64,000 nt of DNA, taken from the NCBI GenBank assembly GCA_007644065.1, contig VJWN01000035.1, forward strand, positions 182,533 to 246,532. Reading direction: 5' to 3'. The DNA comes from Margaritispora aquatica (taxonomy: Eukaryota; Ascomycota; Leotiomycetes; Helotiales; Discinellaceae). This document shows positions 46,550-57,168 of this stretch, in pieces; within the stretch, counting starts at the first letter, position 1, and each line of letters opens with the position of its first letter. The notes under the pieces are model-generated. The model ran no database searches. It was given only the letters and a program-made list of their open reading frames with translations, and had not been told where the DNA came from. The translations under genes were made by a program, and so were the position numbers.

Positions 46550-47732
46550 TTACACTCTTATATCTCTCTCCAAATCCAGCCCATCGACACTAGCCTGTAA
46601 ACAGCCGATTTCCGGATCAAGGAGAATCTGGAAGCTACATCTATGTTGAGGATATTCTGGTGCTTCTTCCGTTATGCTTTCCCATGGGCTTCTCTGGGCC
46701 TTCCCTTTCTTCTTCGTCTTTGAACTTGGCCACTCATCATCACTGATTTTGGGATCAGATGCTGGCTCGTTGATAGCACACCAAGCTGGAGACTGAAAAG
46801 AGCATACCGCTTTGGATATTCGAGCAAAATTCAACCCAGTAAATGGCTTTGCAGGCGTCGGCCAGATTAAATCATGCGGATACATTTGCTTTACAAGTGC
46901 TCCTAGCAATATTGAATCACATTCAAAACTGCAAAGTGGCTGCTCTCCGCGTAATTTGTCAAGAAGACCGTGAAGTATCTTTATGAGCTGGTCAAGCAAT
47001 TCCTGCCTCTGTTGGTCTATCTTGTCTGGTTCCCAGTCAGTATGTAAAGCATAAGACCTTAAAGCACTCACCAACAATTATTCCACGCACTGGAAGGCCT
47101 AGAGTTCGAATAGGCCCAGTACTGTGCAGTATTGCTATGTGAGTCGCAGACTTGAATAGTGTTGATTGATGAAAGACAGAAGAAATAAGAATCCAGAGTA
47201 CAAGATCCCTGCAATATTTCTTGGGCCTTGAGTATGGCAAATTGTTCAGCCAGATGTCTGAGAAGACTTCTACTGCTTCATGACATTCAAAATCATCAAC
47301 TAGAACTGCTACCTTAGCCAAAATTTCAAAGTCGAGAGATCTAGGAACTTTGCGGGTCTTCCCATGGATGATATCGAGCACAAGTTTAAGAGCGCTTGGA
47401 TCAAAGGCTTCTAAGGTTACGTGGCGCAAGCCATCCGGATATATCTTGGTTGCTTCTATCCAGTCCCCAGTCAGCATCTTTTGAAAACGACGCGAAGCCA
47501 TCATCAAATGCTTTGATGAAACCTTCAGGTGCAACGGTGGAGGCGATGCACAGCTAGCCTGAACGTCTTCTTCATCAGGAATACTTGATGAGCTGATAAC
47601 ATCTTCTCCTGAATCGCTCTCCAATAATTCAGGTAATGCTTCAGGTTCATTCCAAACAGCAAATGTTTCCCCAGCAGAAGGGAGTATAATTAGAAGATCT
47701 CCATTCGGGTCCACCTCGTATGACTCACACAT
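46550..47732 (-). CDS. BTB/POZ-like fungal protein
   Basis: Two exons, 47732-47072 and 47025-46550, joined by a 46-bp intron (GTGAGT donor, ACTGAC branch) that links GIIV to DKIDQQRQELLDQL, total 379 codons (378 residues). After an acidic start (LPELLESDSGEDVISSSS) comes a pattern typical of fungal BTB proteins: LHLKVSSKHLMMASRRFQKML (beta-strand/helix entry), then AFDPSALKLVLDIIHGKTRKVPRSLDFEILAKVAVLVDDFEC and EVFSDIWLNN. The C-terminal half is helical with a basic KTKKKGKAQR stretch. The function is unknown; many such genes exist per fungal genome. Confidence 0.75.
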
Positions 47733-48531
47733 TCTACAGTCGATGGCTAAACTGATCGAGGAAGCAATGATCTTCCAAAAAGTCCCTAAATAGAGGCGTT
47801 ATTATGGCAGAGGCTAGCTGTGGTGAGAAATCGAAAGTGCACATTAGCTGCGAGGTGATTTAGCGTGATGTGAAATACATGATGGTGTCACGTGGACACT
47901 CGTATGGTAGGTATAGGTAGGTATACAACAGAATATTTCTGCTACGTACCTTGCTTTATGATTTAAATCATTAGGAAGCCCACCGAATATCGACATCGTA
48001 GAACCTGTTCTTGAAAAGCTTTTCAATCATAGTTGAAACGCTCCTTCATATATCTCGCCCATGGGGACTAAGCGATGACTATAGTAGTAAATAAAGGATT
48101 TTCGGGTGTTAAATCACTTTCTTTGTTATATCATTATGAAATGTCTGGATTAAAAGATTGAAACTCAAGTTTAGCTCCCATCTGGGGAAGCCAGCACATC
48201 ATACATGCATGAAAGCCACGCTGCACTACAACTGCGATTCTCGAATATTTTGTTTGGCTTGAAACATGCCTCTGTGCCTCATCATTAGTATGCATGTCTG
48301 GGTTGACCCCGCTCTGCATTTCGTGACACGACACAGCCAATCTCAGTAGCTTAAGATAGGGCAGGCTAGTGTTAATGCATATTGCGTAACGTTGAACCAC
48401 ATGCAAAGTCGAGACCGTACTTTACACATCAGGTATAAGTGCGAAGCCTTGCCAAACTCCTCAAAGCAGACCCCTCAAGTCTTGTGAAAGTTGTATTCAA
48501 TTCTATCCTTTGAAACCACATCTATTAGAAA
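47733..48531. other. Divergent intergenic region
   Basis: About 800 bp between the BTB-like gene (minus) and the Ifi-6-16-like gene (plus). The frame 48134-48406 (minus) has no signature. Confidence 0.5.
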
Positions 48532-49109
48532 ATGGCCTCTCTACTCCAGGCAATCCACGAATGCTTCTTCGGTGTTGATTACCACGAGGCTTCTATTTCC
48601 CCGGAGGAAAATGTTATGGTTGCAGATATCCTCTGAACTCTCTTTAGCGCTGATGTGGGGGCAAGGACTTGAAGAAAAGCGTGGAAGATATTGTGAGGGA
48701 AAGTGGATGGACTGAGAATATTGCAAAGGCAATTTTAGGGGGAATCGAGAACGGCTTGAAGCAGGGTGCTCAAATGGGCAAGGCCATGAAAGAAGCATCT
48801 GGAAAAGCAATCGATGAGGCAGTTGACTTTGCTCATGACCATCCGTACTTCTGTGCATTGATCGCAGTTGGGGTTCTGGTCATTCTAATGCCATGGGTAC
48901 TTGAGGCCTTAGGGTTTGCTGAGCTAGGTCCTGTTGAAGGTAAGAGATAGGTACATCTCCATTAGCAAACACGTATATTGATAGAGCTTTCAGGATCGTT
49001 TGCTGCTTGGTGGCAGTCAACCTATCGAGGATACGTCACAGAAAAGTCTTTATTCTCGTACTTTCAGCGACTAGGAATGGTTTGGCGTCGATCTGTTGTG
49101 AAAGGCTAG
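48532..49109 (+). CDS. Ifi-6-16 (ISG12/IFI27)-like small membrane protein
   Basis: Exons 48532 to about 48612, 48666-48939 and 48994-49109 give about 156 residues. The N-terminal exon reads MASLLQAIHECFFGVDYHEA; its donor is uncertain (48613 or 48619; both phase 0 and non-consensus). The second exon has amphipathic helices (VEDIVRESGWTENIAKAILGGIENGL) and a membrane segment (FCALIAVGVLVILMPWVLEALGF). The third, reached by a normal GTAAG/CAG intron, adds GSFAAWWQSTYRGYV...LFSYFQRLGMVW, the conserved block of fungal Ifi-6-16 members. In animals this family is interferon-induced and linked to mitochondria or apoptosis; in fungi the role is unknown. It lies on the edge of the transposon block. 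Confidence 0.7.
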
Positions 49110-49387
49110 TCTATAGGGGATATTGCTAAATAAGGCATTTTATTATTACTTATTTCGTTTTTTTGTTACTTGCCCGATATCTGTCTCGGGTATTAGATAG
49201 AAGTGACGCAATCTAAATATATAAATCTAAATATTTTAATCTTTTGTGCGAAAGCGACTTTTAAGGTATATTAATTGGAATAACAGCATAATTTACCTTG
49301 AATATTGTACTTATCACTATTTATAAAATAGGGATATATAAATATAAAAGGGTAGAAAGGGTAAAAAGTAAAAGGAATTTGGTACTA
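49110..49387. other. AT-rich transition into repeat block
   Basis: Base composition changes sharply just after the Ifi-6-16-like gene, with TA-rich DNA and no open frames. It likely marks the edge of the transposon nest. Confidence 0.5.
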
Positions 49388-49715
49388 TGTAGGCAGGGAA
49401 AAACCGTAGGTCGGGGAACGACCTGATCAGAAACAAAAGTTCAAGGTTAACTAGATGTAAAGTAGAATTCTAGGGTAAGCTAGGTATAAAAGTCAACGAA
49501 CTTGTATTGAACTTAGTAAAATAGAGAGCTATTTTCTCTAGTATTATAGGACTATCAAATAATACCTAAGGTATTAACTAATAATCAAATAATCTAGCGG
49601 TATATATTCGGCGTATAGCTGTATAGATACTCGGTATTCTTGATTAGGCCTAGTAGCCCTACTACTAGTAGTAAGTATTCGGATATTCCGATAAAATAAA
49701 ATACATTTAATAATA
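49388..49715 (-). mobile_element. Reverse-orientation LTR, distal part
   Basis: Starts TGTAGGCAGGGAAAAACCG, the reverse complement of the LTR 3' end found at 50190-50210, 51320-51337 and 51930-51951. It continues for about 330 bp with the complementary GGCCTAGTAGCC block near 49650. It is interrupted at 49716 by a forward LTR and resumes at about 50216. Confidence 0.75.
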
Positions 49716-50210
49716 TATTGGTTTAAATAAGCTATTATATTAAAATAGTTATATTTAGCTTTAAAGCCTATATACTATAGTATTTTATTTCCTATTATAA
49801 AACTACTATAAGATAGTTAGTTAGAAATTCTAGTGGTTTTTAGACTGTACGGCTACTAGGCCTAATCGGTAATAGTACCGAAACCGAAGGAAACCGATAG
49901 AACCCGACTCGGAGTTTTTAACTCTCCGACTCGGACTTCGAAGTAGGTCTAACCCTACTATATTACGAATACTCGGTATAATTAATAATACTAATTTATA
50001 ATAATCAGATAGATTAATTACACCGATTACTACCTTAGGTATTTAGTATAGTTCTATATAGCTAGAGAGAATAGCTCTCTAGTTTATTAAGTTCAATTCA
50101 AGTTCGTTTACCTTCACACCTAGCCTACCCTAGACTTTCACATCTAGCTTACCCTAGACTTTTGTTTCTAATCAGGTCATTCCCCGACCTACGGTTTTTC
50201 CCTGCCTACA
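49716..50210 (+). mobile_element. Forward LTR inserted into the reverse LTR
   Basis: Begins TATTGGTTTAAATAAGC and ends TTTTTCCCTGCCTACA. The start matches four other copies in the window; TA at the start is probably a RIP-mutated TG, so the original ends were TG...CA. Flanks are TAATA (49711-49715) and TAGTA (50211-50215), a target duplication with one transition. Confidence 0.8.
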
Positions 50211-50290
50211 TAGTATGGTAGTTTTATACTAACTATAATAGGAAACAAAACTATAGTAAGTAAGCTTTGAAGCTAAATTTAACTATTTAA
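50211..50290 (-). mobile_element. Reverse-orientation LTR, proximal part
   Basis: On the minus strand it reads the LTR's first ~80 bases after its start (...TTTCCTATTATAGTTAGTATAAAACTAC). It is the continuation of the element at 49388-49715. Its expected start is replaced by the 9-bp repeat array. Confidence 0.7.
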
Positions 50291-50479
50291 TATAAAAAAT
50301 ATAAAAAGTATAAAAAGTATAAAAAGTATAAAAAGTATAAAAAGTATAAAAAGTATAAAAAGTATAAAAAGTATAAAAAGTATAAAAAGTATAAAAAGTA
50401 TAAAAAGTATAAAAAGTATAAAAAGTATAAAAAGTATAAAAAGTATAAAAAGTATAAAAAGTATAAAAAGTATAAAAAG
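50291..50479. repeat. 9-bp tandem array TATAAAAAG, about 21 units
   Basis: 189 bp made of 21 units; the first has AAA for AAG and the others are exact. It abuts the truncated start of the reverse LTR. Read on the minus strand it makes a meaningless Ile-Leu-Phe repeat frame. Confidence 0.95.
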
Positions 50480-50589
50480 TATAACGTGGTTTACCACCGA
50501 GCCGGCTATATTACCGAGCGAGCTACTTTTCCTTACCCTATCATCTATAAACTTTATTATATATTTTTAACTATTTATTATAAAATTTA

Positions 50590-50909
50590 AACCTGAAAAG
50601 CGCGAATTATTCTGGCTATAAAGGCTATTCGATTATTTAAAAAACTAAGCTAACGCCGTATAGTTAAGATCTATAAAGTACTACGTACGACCCTTTCCGC
50701 TTGAATAGCTAGCCGAATCTACCGCCTTAAATCTAAAGCTAATTATTATAAATTAACCGATTTAGAAAAGGATATAATTATTCGATATATATTCGATCTA
50801 GATTTAAGAAAATTTATACCCTATATAGCGAATCTCTTACTCGAATCTCGAGAGATACTATATATTAGAAAAAACTAGATATATCGATTTATTTAACGAC
50901 GACTAGAGT
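50590..50909 (+). mobile_element. Decayed pogo/Fot1-type transposase, part 1
   Basis: With stops ignored the plus strand reads ILAIKAIRLFKKL, then IYKVLRTTLSA and LTDLEKDIIIRYIFDLDLRKFIP, the HTH/CENP-B N-terminus of fungal pogo (Fot1/Tigger-like) transposases. Many TAG/TAA at former CAG/CAA codons indicate RIP. It is split by an LTR after the RRLE region. Confidence 0.7.
50905..50909. repeat. Target-site duplication AGAGT, left
   Basis: AGAGT immediately before the LTR start at 50910; the same five bases follow the LTR end at 51338-51342. Confidence 0.85.
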
Positions 50910-51337
50910 TATTGGTTTTAAATAAACCATATATTAAATAGTTATATTTAGCTTTAAAGCTTATATACTATAGTCTTTTCTTTCCTATTATAGTTAGTAT
51001 AAAACTACTATATTATTACTAGTTACTCGGGTTATCAGAAGTATTAGCTCCACTATTAGTTAGATACGTATACACCGCCATAAGCCACTTATACACCGCT
51101 ATATACACCGTTATATAGACCGCTAGTTAGTATACACCGCTAGTTTAGTTACTGCCTTAGGCATCTATTATAGTTCTATATTACTAGAGAGAATAGCTCT
51201 CTAGTTCACTAAGTTCAATTCAAGTTCATTTGCCTTCACATCTACCTTACCCTAGAGTTCCACTTCACATCTAGCTTACCCTAGACTTTTGTTTCTGATC
51301 AGGTCATTCCCCGACCTACGGTTTTTCCCTGCTTACA
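50910..51337 (+). mobile_element. Solo LTR (428 bp) with intact target duplication
   Basis: Starts TATTGGTTTTAAATAAACC and ends TTTTTCCCTGCTTACA. It is flanked by a perfect AGAGT direct repeat and has no internal domain, so it is a solo LTR left by LTR-LTR recombination. It contains a TATACACCGCTA minisatellite (51066-51150) that distinguishes this LTR subtype from the 49716 and 51436 copies. Confidence 0.9.
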
Positions 51338-51435
51338 AGAGTTAAAGACGTATTTTAATCGTATTTATAACTTTTAAAGAGCCTTATATAAAGATCTAGA
51401 ACTTATTAGTTTATAGTTTCGACTAATTAAGAATA
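51338..51435 (+). mobile_element. Decayed pogo/Fot1-type transposase, part 2
   Basis: Continuation of the transposase after the solo LTR (starting in the second AGAGT copy): ELKTYFNRIYNF then RALYKDLELISL, matching the family's ELKTRFNR...RALCEDPE block. It is cut off by the next LTR at 51436. Confidence 0.7.
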
Positions 51436-51951
51436 TATTGGTTTAAATAAGCTATTATTTTAAAAGAGTTATATTTAGCTTTAAAGCTTATATACTATAG
51501 TATTTTATTTCCTATTATAGTTAGTATAAAACTACTATAAGATAGTTAGTTAGGTAGGAATTCTAGTAGTTTTTGGACTATACGGCTACTAGGCCTAATC
51601 GGTAATAGTACCGAAACCGAAGGAAACCGATAGAACCCGACTCGGAGTTTTTAACTCTCCGACTCGGACTTCGAAGTAGGTCTAACCCTACTATATTACG
51701 AATACTCGGTATAATTAATAATATTAATTTCTAATACTTAGTATAATTAATAATACTAATTTATAATAATCGGATAGATTAATTACACCGATTACTACCT
51801 TAGGTATTTAGTATAGTTCTATATAGCTAGAGAGAATAGCTCTCTAGTTTATCAAGTTCAATTCAAGTTCATTTACCTTCGCACCTAGCTTACCCTAGAC
51901 TTTTGTTTCTGATCAGGTCATTCCCCGACCTACGGTTTTTCCCTGCCAACA
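51436..51951 (+). mobile_element. LTR copy at repeat/unique boundary
   Basis: Starts TATTGGTTTAAATAAGC and ends TTTTTCCCTGCCAACA. It belongs to the same subtype as 49716-50210 (shares the CCGACTCGGAG...AACCCTACTATATT block). Left flank GAATA and right flank AATCC do not match, so the two sides were not joined by a simple insertion. Confidence 0.8.
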
Positions 51952-53232
51952 AATCCAGCACTACTAACTACCGCATCAAAACCATATCCTAGCAAATTGC
52001 TATGCCACTGTTTTAGTCCTCCGTTCTGCTTGGTACCTGAAGACCATCACTTAGAATTATTCAACGATGACCCTACAATCAATCTAGTACTGAATTGCAG
52101 ATGTCGCAAGATTCGTTACTACTTATTGTGGTAAGTGAATGTGAATAATGTTTGGAAGGTCATAACCACTCTTCTTAATGTAACCGGACTGGAGGCTGCT
52201 TTGGTATTTAAGGTGTAGAGGTTTAGTAAATAGTCCTTAGAGCAGAAGACAATATCAAGACATTCAACCGAAATAATGAAAAGGTGTTTGTTGGCCTTTA
52301 AAGTGCGTTTTGAGGTGGGTATCTCGCTTCCACTAAGCGAGGGGGGCTCTTGAAAAGTGGCACACACAGATTCAATAACGCCGATGTATCTGGACAATAG
52401 ATAGAGTCCTTTGTAGATATCTGAATTTCAACTGAAAACCTCGCCCCTAAAAAGCCTCTTTCAGAATACTTATTTCTAACATCGAAGTTCCAGCACTGCG
52501 ACACCCGTCGCCCAACATCACGAGGACAATACCTTTTCTTGTCAGCACATGATGCCGCTAGTTGAATCACGAAAATGTATATGCAGGGTTAAGGATAAGG
52601 TCATGGTCAAAGTACAAGTATCACTTGTGGAGCAAATGGATGGATTAGCTAAGGCATTGTTGTAGGCGATTATACATTTCGTTTTACGAGGTGCTAGGCT
52701 TTGATCGCGGGAACATCTACGAGATCAACTCCGGCTAGATCTACGACTGACTGAGGAAAGGCAAGTATTATCAAGGGATGTCATGTCAAACCAAAAATCC
52801 TTGATACTTAATCCATTGCTAAGACATCTGAACCATCACCAATGAAGTGCGAAGCTATCCGCAGAAGTTGAGATCATAAACCAGATTCAAAATCACTCAA
52901 CGCCACGCCTGAGTTGCTATTCTCTAAAGAATTTCATGATCTGTCGCTTGCTGAATGCAACATTATACTAGCACTTGGATATCTAGTGTTAAAAGCGGCA
53001 CAGTAATTCCTTCCCTGGAAGCAAGGATTTTGTTCGATTATCGCACTTAGCGTAAAGGCAGATAGATTCTGGCTCCCGATTTTCTATTTTGCCCTCTTCT
53101 TGGAAAGTGTGGCTAGTTTCGCTAATAATTAATGCTAGATCTTTAGAAAATGATTCTCGATTTTGTCTCAATTGATGAGTTGTATGTTGCAGGACTGTAT
53201 AATGCTGTACTTCAATCTTTTATTTGACGAGA
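51952..53232. other. Gene-poor region right of the transposon nest
   Basis: Normal base composition returns but no gene is supported. Frames at 52119-52397, 52298-52570 and 52989-53171 (all minus) lack motifs. May contain decayed genes. Confidence 0.4.
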
Positions 53233-53520
53233 CTAGTTCAGAATGACATTTATCTCTTTCAACTGGAGATTTTCCTCAATGCTTTTTGGAACATGACCAA
53301 CCGTCTTGCGTTAAGCAATATCATTTTTCCATTCCATCCAGAGGACACTGATCCACTCGTACAATCGGTCGTCTTTGGGTTGTTCTGAATGCCCCCACTC
53401 GTCAATGTAACACGTCTCATCTAAGGCATCCAAGGCATATCCTTTCGATATAAGGATCAGCTCACAAGCTGAGCAACCACTGGAGCTAGGATTACAATTC
53501 ATATTCCCTTTAGGATGATT
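53233..53520 (-). pseudogene. Remnant resembling the C-terminus of a fungal HET-type protein
   Basis: On the minus strand: CSACELILISKGYALDALDE, then DRLYEWISVLWMEWKNDIA, a TAA (53313-53311) and then RKTVGHVPKSIEENLQLKEINVIL to TAG at 53233. The pattern CELILIS...YEFVSVLWIEW..GIAYRK.LGRV is recurrent at the C-terminus of HET-domain and related fungal proteins, where a Tyr (TAC/TAT) sits at the stop position. Upstream sequence (above 53520) is not clearly coding. A decayed fragment is the likely reading; family assignment is tentative. Confidence 0.45.
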
Positions 53521-55813
53521 ATCGTCTTCATTGGATGAAAGTGTACCAACAAATTGGCCTGCCTCAATTCGAAGAACACAGTTTTGTTCGGATCTGAAAG
53601 CCTATTTCAGTTTGAGCAATACAGCTTTCTAGGGTATGAAATTGGTAGGGAAATGACATGTTGGTTTTGAAATGTAATTTACGTAGGGCTCCATCAGCCT
53701 CTTCAGTGAAGGTTTTTCAAATCTCGTATAGATATCGAATACCAAACTTTGCTCTCTGGGTATTACTCATGGACGTAATAGATACCGAGATCTTTATCAA
53801 ATATACAGTATAGATCANCTGCATGTGCTGAACAACGAGAAGTTTATCAGGTCGCCCCTGTCGCCTTATCTAATGAAGGCAATTAGGGCATAACCAGGTA
53901 GAAGCGAGACCGCGTTATCGCGAGGCATTTCTGAAACTGGTCATCGTTCGATGTAGTGAATATAGACTTTGTCCACCGGGTCTTCGTGGCCGAATGTTTA
54001 CCGTCGAGCCTATGGCAATTTTAAAGTAGATAATATCGGTTAATATTAACTCCCCAGAGCATAATGACAATCTACAAATCTATCCCTAGCATATAGTACG
54101 TATCGAGCTTACCAAGTTTCTAAATCGTCAGCTAGATTTCGATATCGTATTACCTTGGTACTAATAGCTATCCACAACGACAGCTTAAACCTAAAACCTT
54201 ATACCTATAAACCCTCCTACCTATTATAGATAGCTTAATGCTTTTGACGGGGGTCAGCTACAGGATTAGCACCTGAGCACCATGGCAGATAGTCGTTGTG
54301 TAGTTTGTGCTGCTCTTTTCTTCCGGTGAGACTATCAACGGGGCTTATTTTCCATCCGAAGGCCTTGATATCGACATCGTGGGGAGATAGGATAACTGTA
54401 AGTGTGCTCTCAGAGAGTGGTAGGATGTAGCAGCGGGTTACGCCAGGGTCCCTAGATCGCTAGGATGTCGCGTTCCAACAATCTAGGTTCTTGGAATAGG
54501 CTATAAGAACGACGTCTCTTGGCTCCTAGACATTATACTGCATATACATATGTGGACATATGACCACGTGATCATATAATTTTGGGAAAGCGTAGAAGTA
54601 GAGAGAAGGCAAAGTGTCTATTGTCTATCCACGGAGTTTTTTTCTATGGGGCTCCCATGATAGCTTCAAATTTATAGCTCCCAAGTTTTACCTCCTAAAA
54701 ATAAGTTAGAAAACAGAAATCAAGGTTCTGATATTCAGGTATCAAAGGAAGATCTTGTTTGGAGAGACGTAGACGAAAACAATGAAGTGGCAGGCTCCGG
54801 GTTTTCAAATAAGGGACGGCGAGGCTTTTTGCAGTTTATATTTCCAAAAGCGGGCTTCGCTGCGGTGATTGCAAAGGGGCTATTTCTATGTTGAGACGAA
54901 AAATCCACTATGGTGGTCCCCTATCCGCATCTCCATTAGAGGGTATAGGTGATGGTGTTCCAGGAATATTCTCATTTAACGAATCGTTTGTCGATCCAAA
55001 GGAAAATCTACCAGTGAGTTCATTACTCACGGTTCCTGAATCTGTGCGTTTAGCGGCTTCCCCACTAAACAAGCACAGTAAGTTTTAGTCTCGTCTTCAA
55101 GACCCTCCTTTGCCTTCAGCCTCTCTCAGAAGCTTCTCGAAATCACGCTGATTCCATATGAACAATGTTAGACCACAGCCTTTAAATTGATTCGCAATTA
55201 TCTCAACCGTTGTGGGGCTAAAGTTGAGGAACTCTTCGCAGATAACCAAAAGCCAGCCTTGGCATTGCTCTGCGGCCTAGTTCTAGTATGAAACTGGGAA
55301 GTTCATATAATGGAGATGAACGCTGTTTAGATATATGATCTTTCCACCCAGAGTCCTCGAACAATCTCTGCTATGCTTGCAGTGATTTGAACATATTTCG
55401 AGGTTCGTTCTGATTAGATGAAATTAAGTAAGGGGTAGATAGATACTTGAGTATCTGTGGTGGTAGGATTAAAGAATACCAATTAAATTTATGCTGGGCA
55501 ATTTTCCACTGACCTAGTGTGCAAAGGATACTATCATAGTCTGTCATGGGAATGATTTCTTGCATTAATTCTTCAGGTTTGGGCCTGAGACATGCTCTTA
55601 CACTAACAACACCCAGTCCTACTAACTTGAGCAGTGCTCTATACCTCCCGGATACGCAGTCATGAGATTTATCCGACCATGTCTGGTGTTCAAAATAAAC
55701 ACTATCAATTCAATAACTTTGAATATCAGTCTCCTCGAGAGGTAAATTTCCTGTAAGAACGACTTTATAACTTTAGCCTCAGATCCATCTACCGCCTAAT
55801 GGGAGCCGACAAT
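53521..55813. other. Gene-poor region with an ambiguous base
   Basis: About 2.3 kb without a supported gene. An N occurs at 53818. Frames such as 54888-55088 (plus) and 55371-55565 (minus) have no features. Confidence 0.4.
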
Positions 55814-57168
55814 CTACACTTGAGCTGGCGATGGATTCGAAATGAAAACCACAAGAACGGCAGAGAAACTGTTTTAGTTTTATGCATGGTTAGCAATTAC
55901 CCGACTTGTGGTGCAATGACTTGTTAACTTACGCAGCAGTTGCAGCGAAGACCTCGACTCGTGAAGCAGTGCCGCTTGTCAAGAATACCAAGCCGCCGGC
56001 AAATGCCACCGCAAAGGCTGCCAGACATATCAACAGGTTCCTCGCCCCATGAACATTCGAGAGAACAGCAATTGCTATGGTAGGGAGCAAGCAAGCCACA
56101 ATTGTCGAAATTGCCGATGTGAAGCGCACAATATTCGACTCTGCGAACGTAGTCAGGGTGTCTTTTTTAAACTCTGTCTTGGTCTTCTTTTTGCTTTTCT
56201 TCTTGTTTCGCTTGGCCTTTGCTGAACTTGCCTTTGCCGTGTGAACATTTTCCTCGTCGACCTTCTTCACCTTAGGGGGGCTTCTCCATCGCTTCCGGCA
56301 TTCAGTCCAGAATGGGATGAAGTCGGTGGAAATCCAGTGGCTTAGACTATCAATGTTTTGCGGTGATTTTGCAGCAACGAGATCAAGATCAAGATCTTCG
56401 TTTGCAGGTTTCAATCGCACCAGTGACCATAAAATCTTTGCAAATAGGCGCGTTAATGGAGTGGCAGGTTCGTTCGGCTCGCAGAGAGTCCCCCACGTGT
56501 TTTGTTCTCCACGTCCGGAAATGCCAAAGTGACCACCATCTGGGTCTCGGAGCCACGTTCTCAAGCATTTTACATTCATTGTCTCTGGCTGGGAAAGTTC
56601 TGAGATTTGAGAGTACTGGAGCAACGCTTCATCTGAGCAATAGGTCAACTTAGAAGTAGCCGAGATCGAAAGAATGCTGACTGTATTCCTTTAGGACTTT
56701 CCGCATTTCTAATACCAGAGCCCACTGCTTATTATGCGGAGCCTCGGAGCTGACAAGCCTGTCCGCCCTCTTGGAGAACTTTTTCGCGTTTTCCTCATCG
56801 CCATCGCGATAATCGTTCCATTCTTCAAGGTGTATCTTCTTTCTCAATATTGTTAGCTGCGCTTGGTAGTATAGGAGGCTTTTGATGTTTAAGTCTCGAA
56901 ATCGGGAGAAAGCAGCAAAGTCGGGAGTCTCCGCCATCAATTTAGCCACCCGCGGCCACCCCGGAACAGGTGTATTGAGATCGTCCGCAACGTCCTCGAA
57001 CTTCTCACTTCCATCATCCGAGTCACTATCTTCACCGGAATAACGGTCTACAGTCTGAAAATTACCATTCATTGGCGTGGGACCTGTCGAATCAACCCTC
57101 CTAGCATTTGTTGACATGTTTGTCGTGCAGATTTCGCTCGACCGAGCTTCAGGATCGACATTGGTCAT
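55814..57168 (-). CDS. DUF6594-type fungal membrane protein
   Basis: Three exons: 57168-56682, 56632-55933 and 55868-55814, totalling 414 codons (413 residues). The first intron (49 bp) has a weak GTCAGC donor but joins KEY to NEALLQYSQISELS, a hallmark of this family; without it the frame stops at TAA. The second (64 bp, GTAAGT, GCTAAC branch) joins FAATAA to FSAVLVVFI. Order: acidic low-complexity N-terminus (EDSDSDDGSEKFEDVADD), helical segment (FRDLNIKSLLYYQAQLTILRKKIH), LRTWLRDPDGGHFGISGRGE, a Lys-rich linker (KRNKKKSKKKTK), and three C-terminal membrane segments. Such proteins are abundant in Pezizomycotina and lack a known function. Confidence 0.85.

Noticed and set aside
50279..50497. 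Ile-Leu-Phe repeat peptide on minus strand
   Set aside because: Artefact of the 9-bp TATAAAAAG array.
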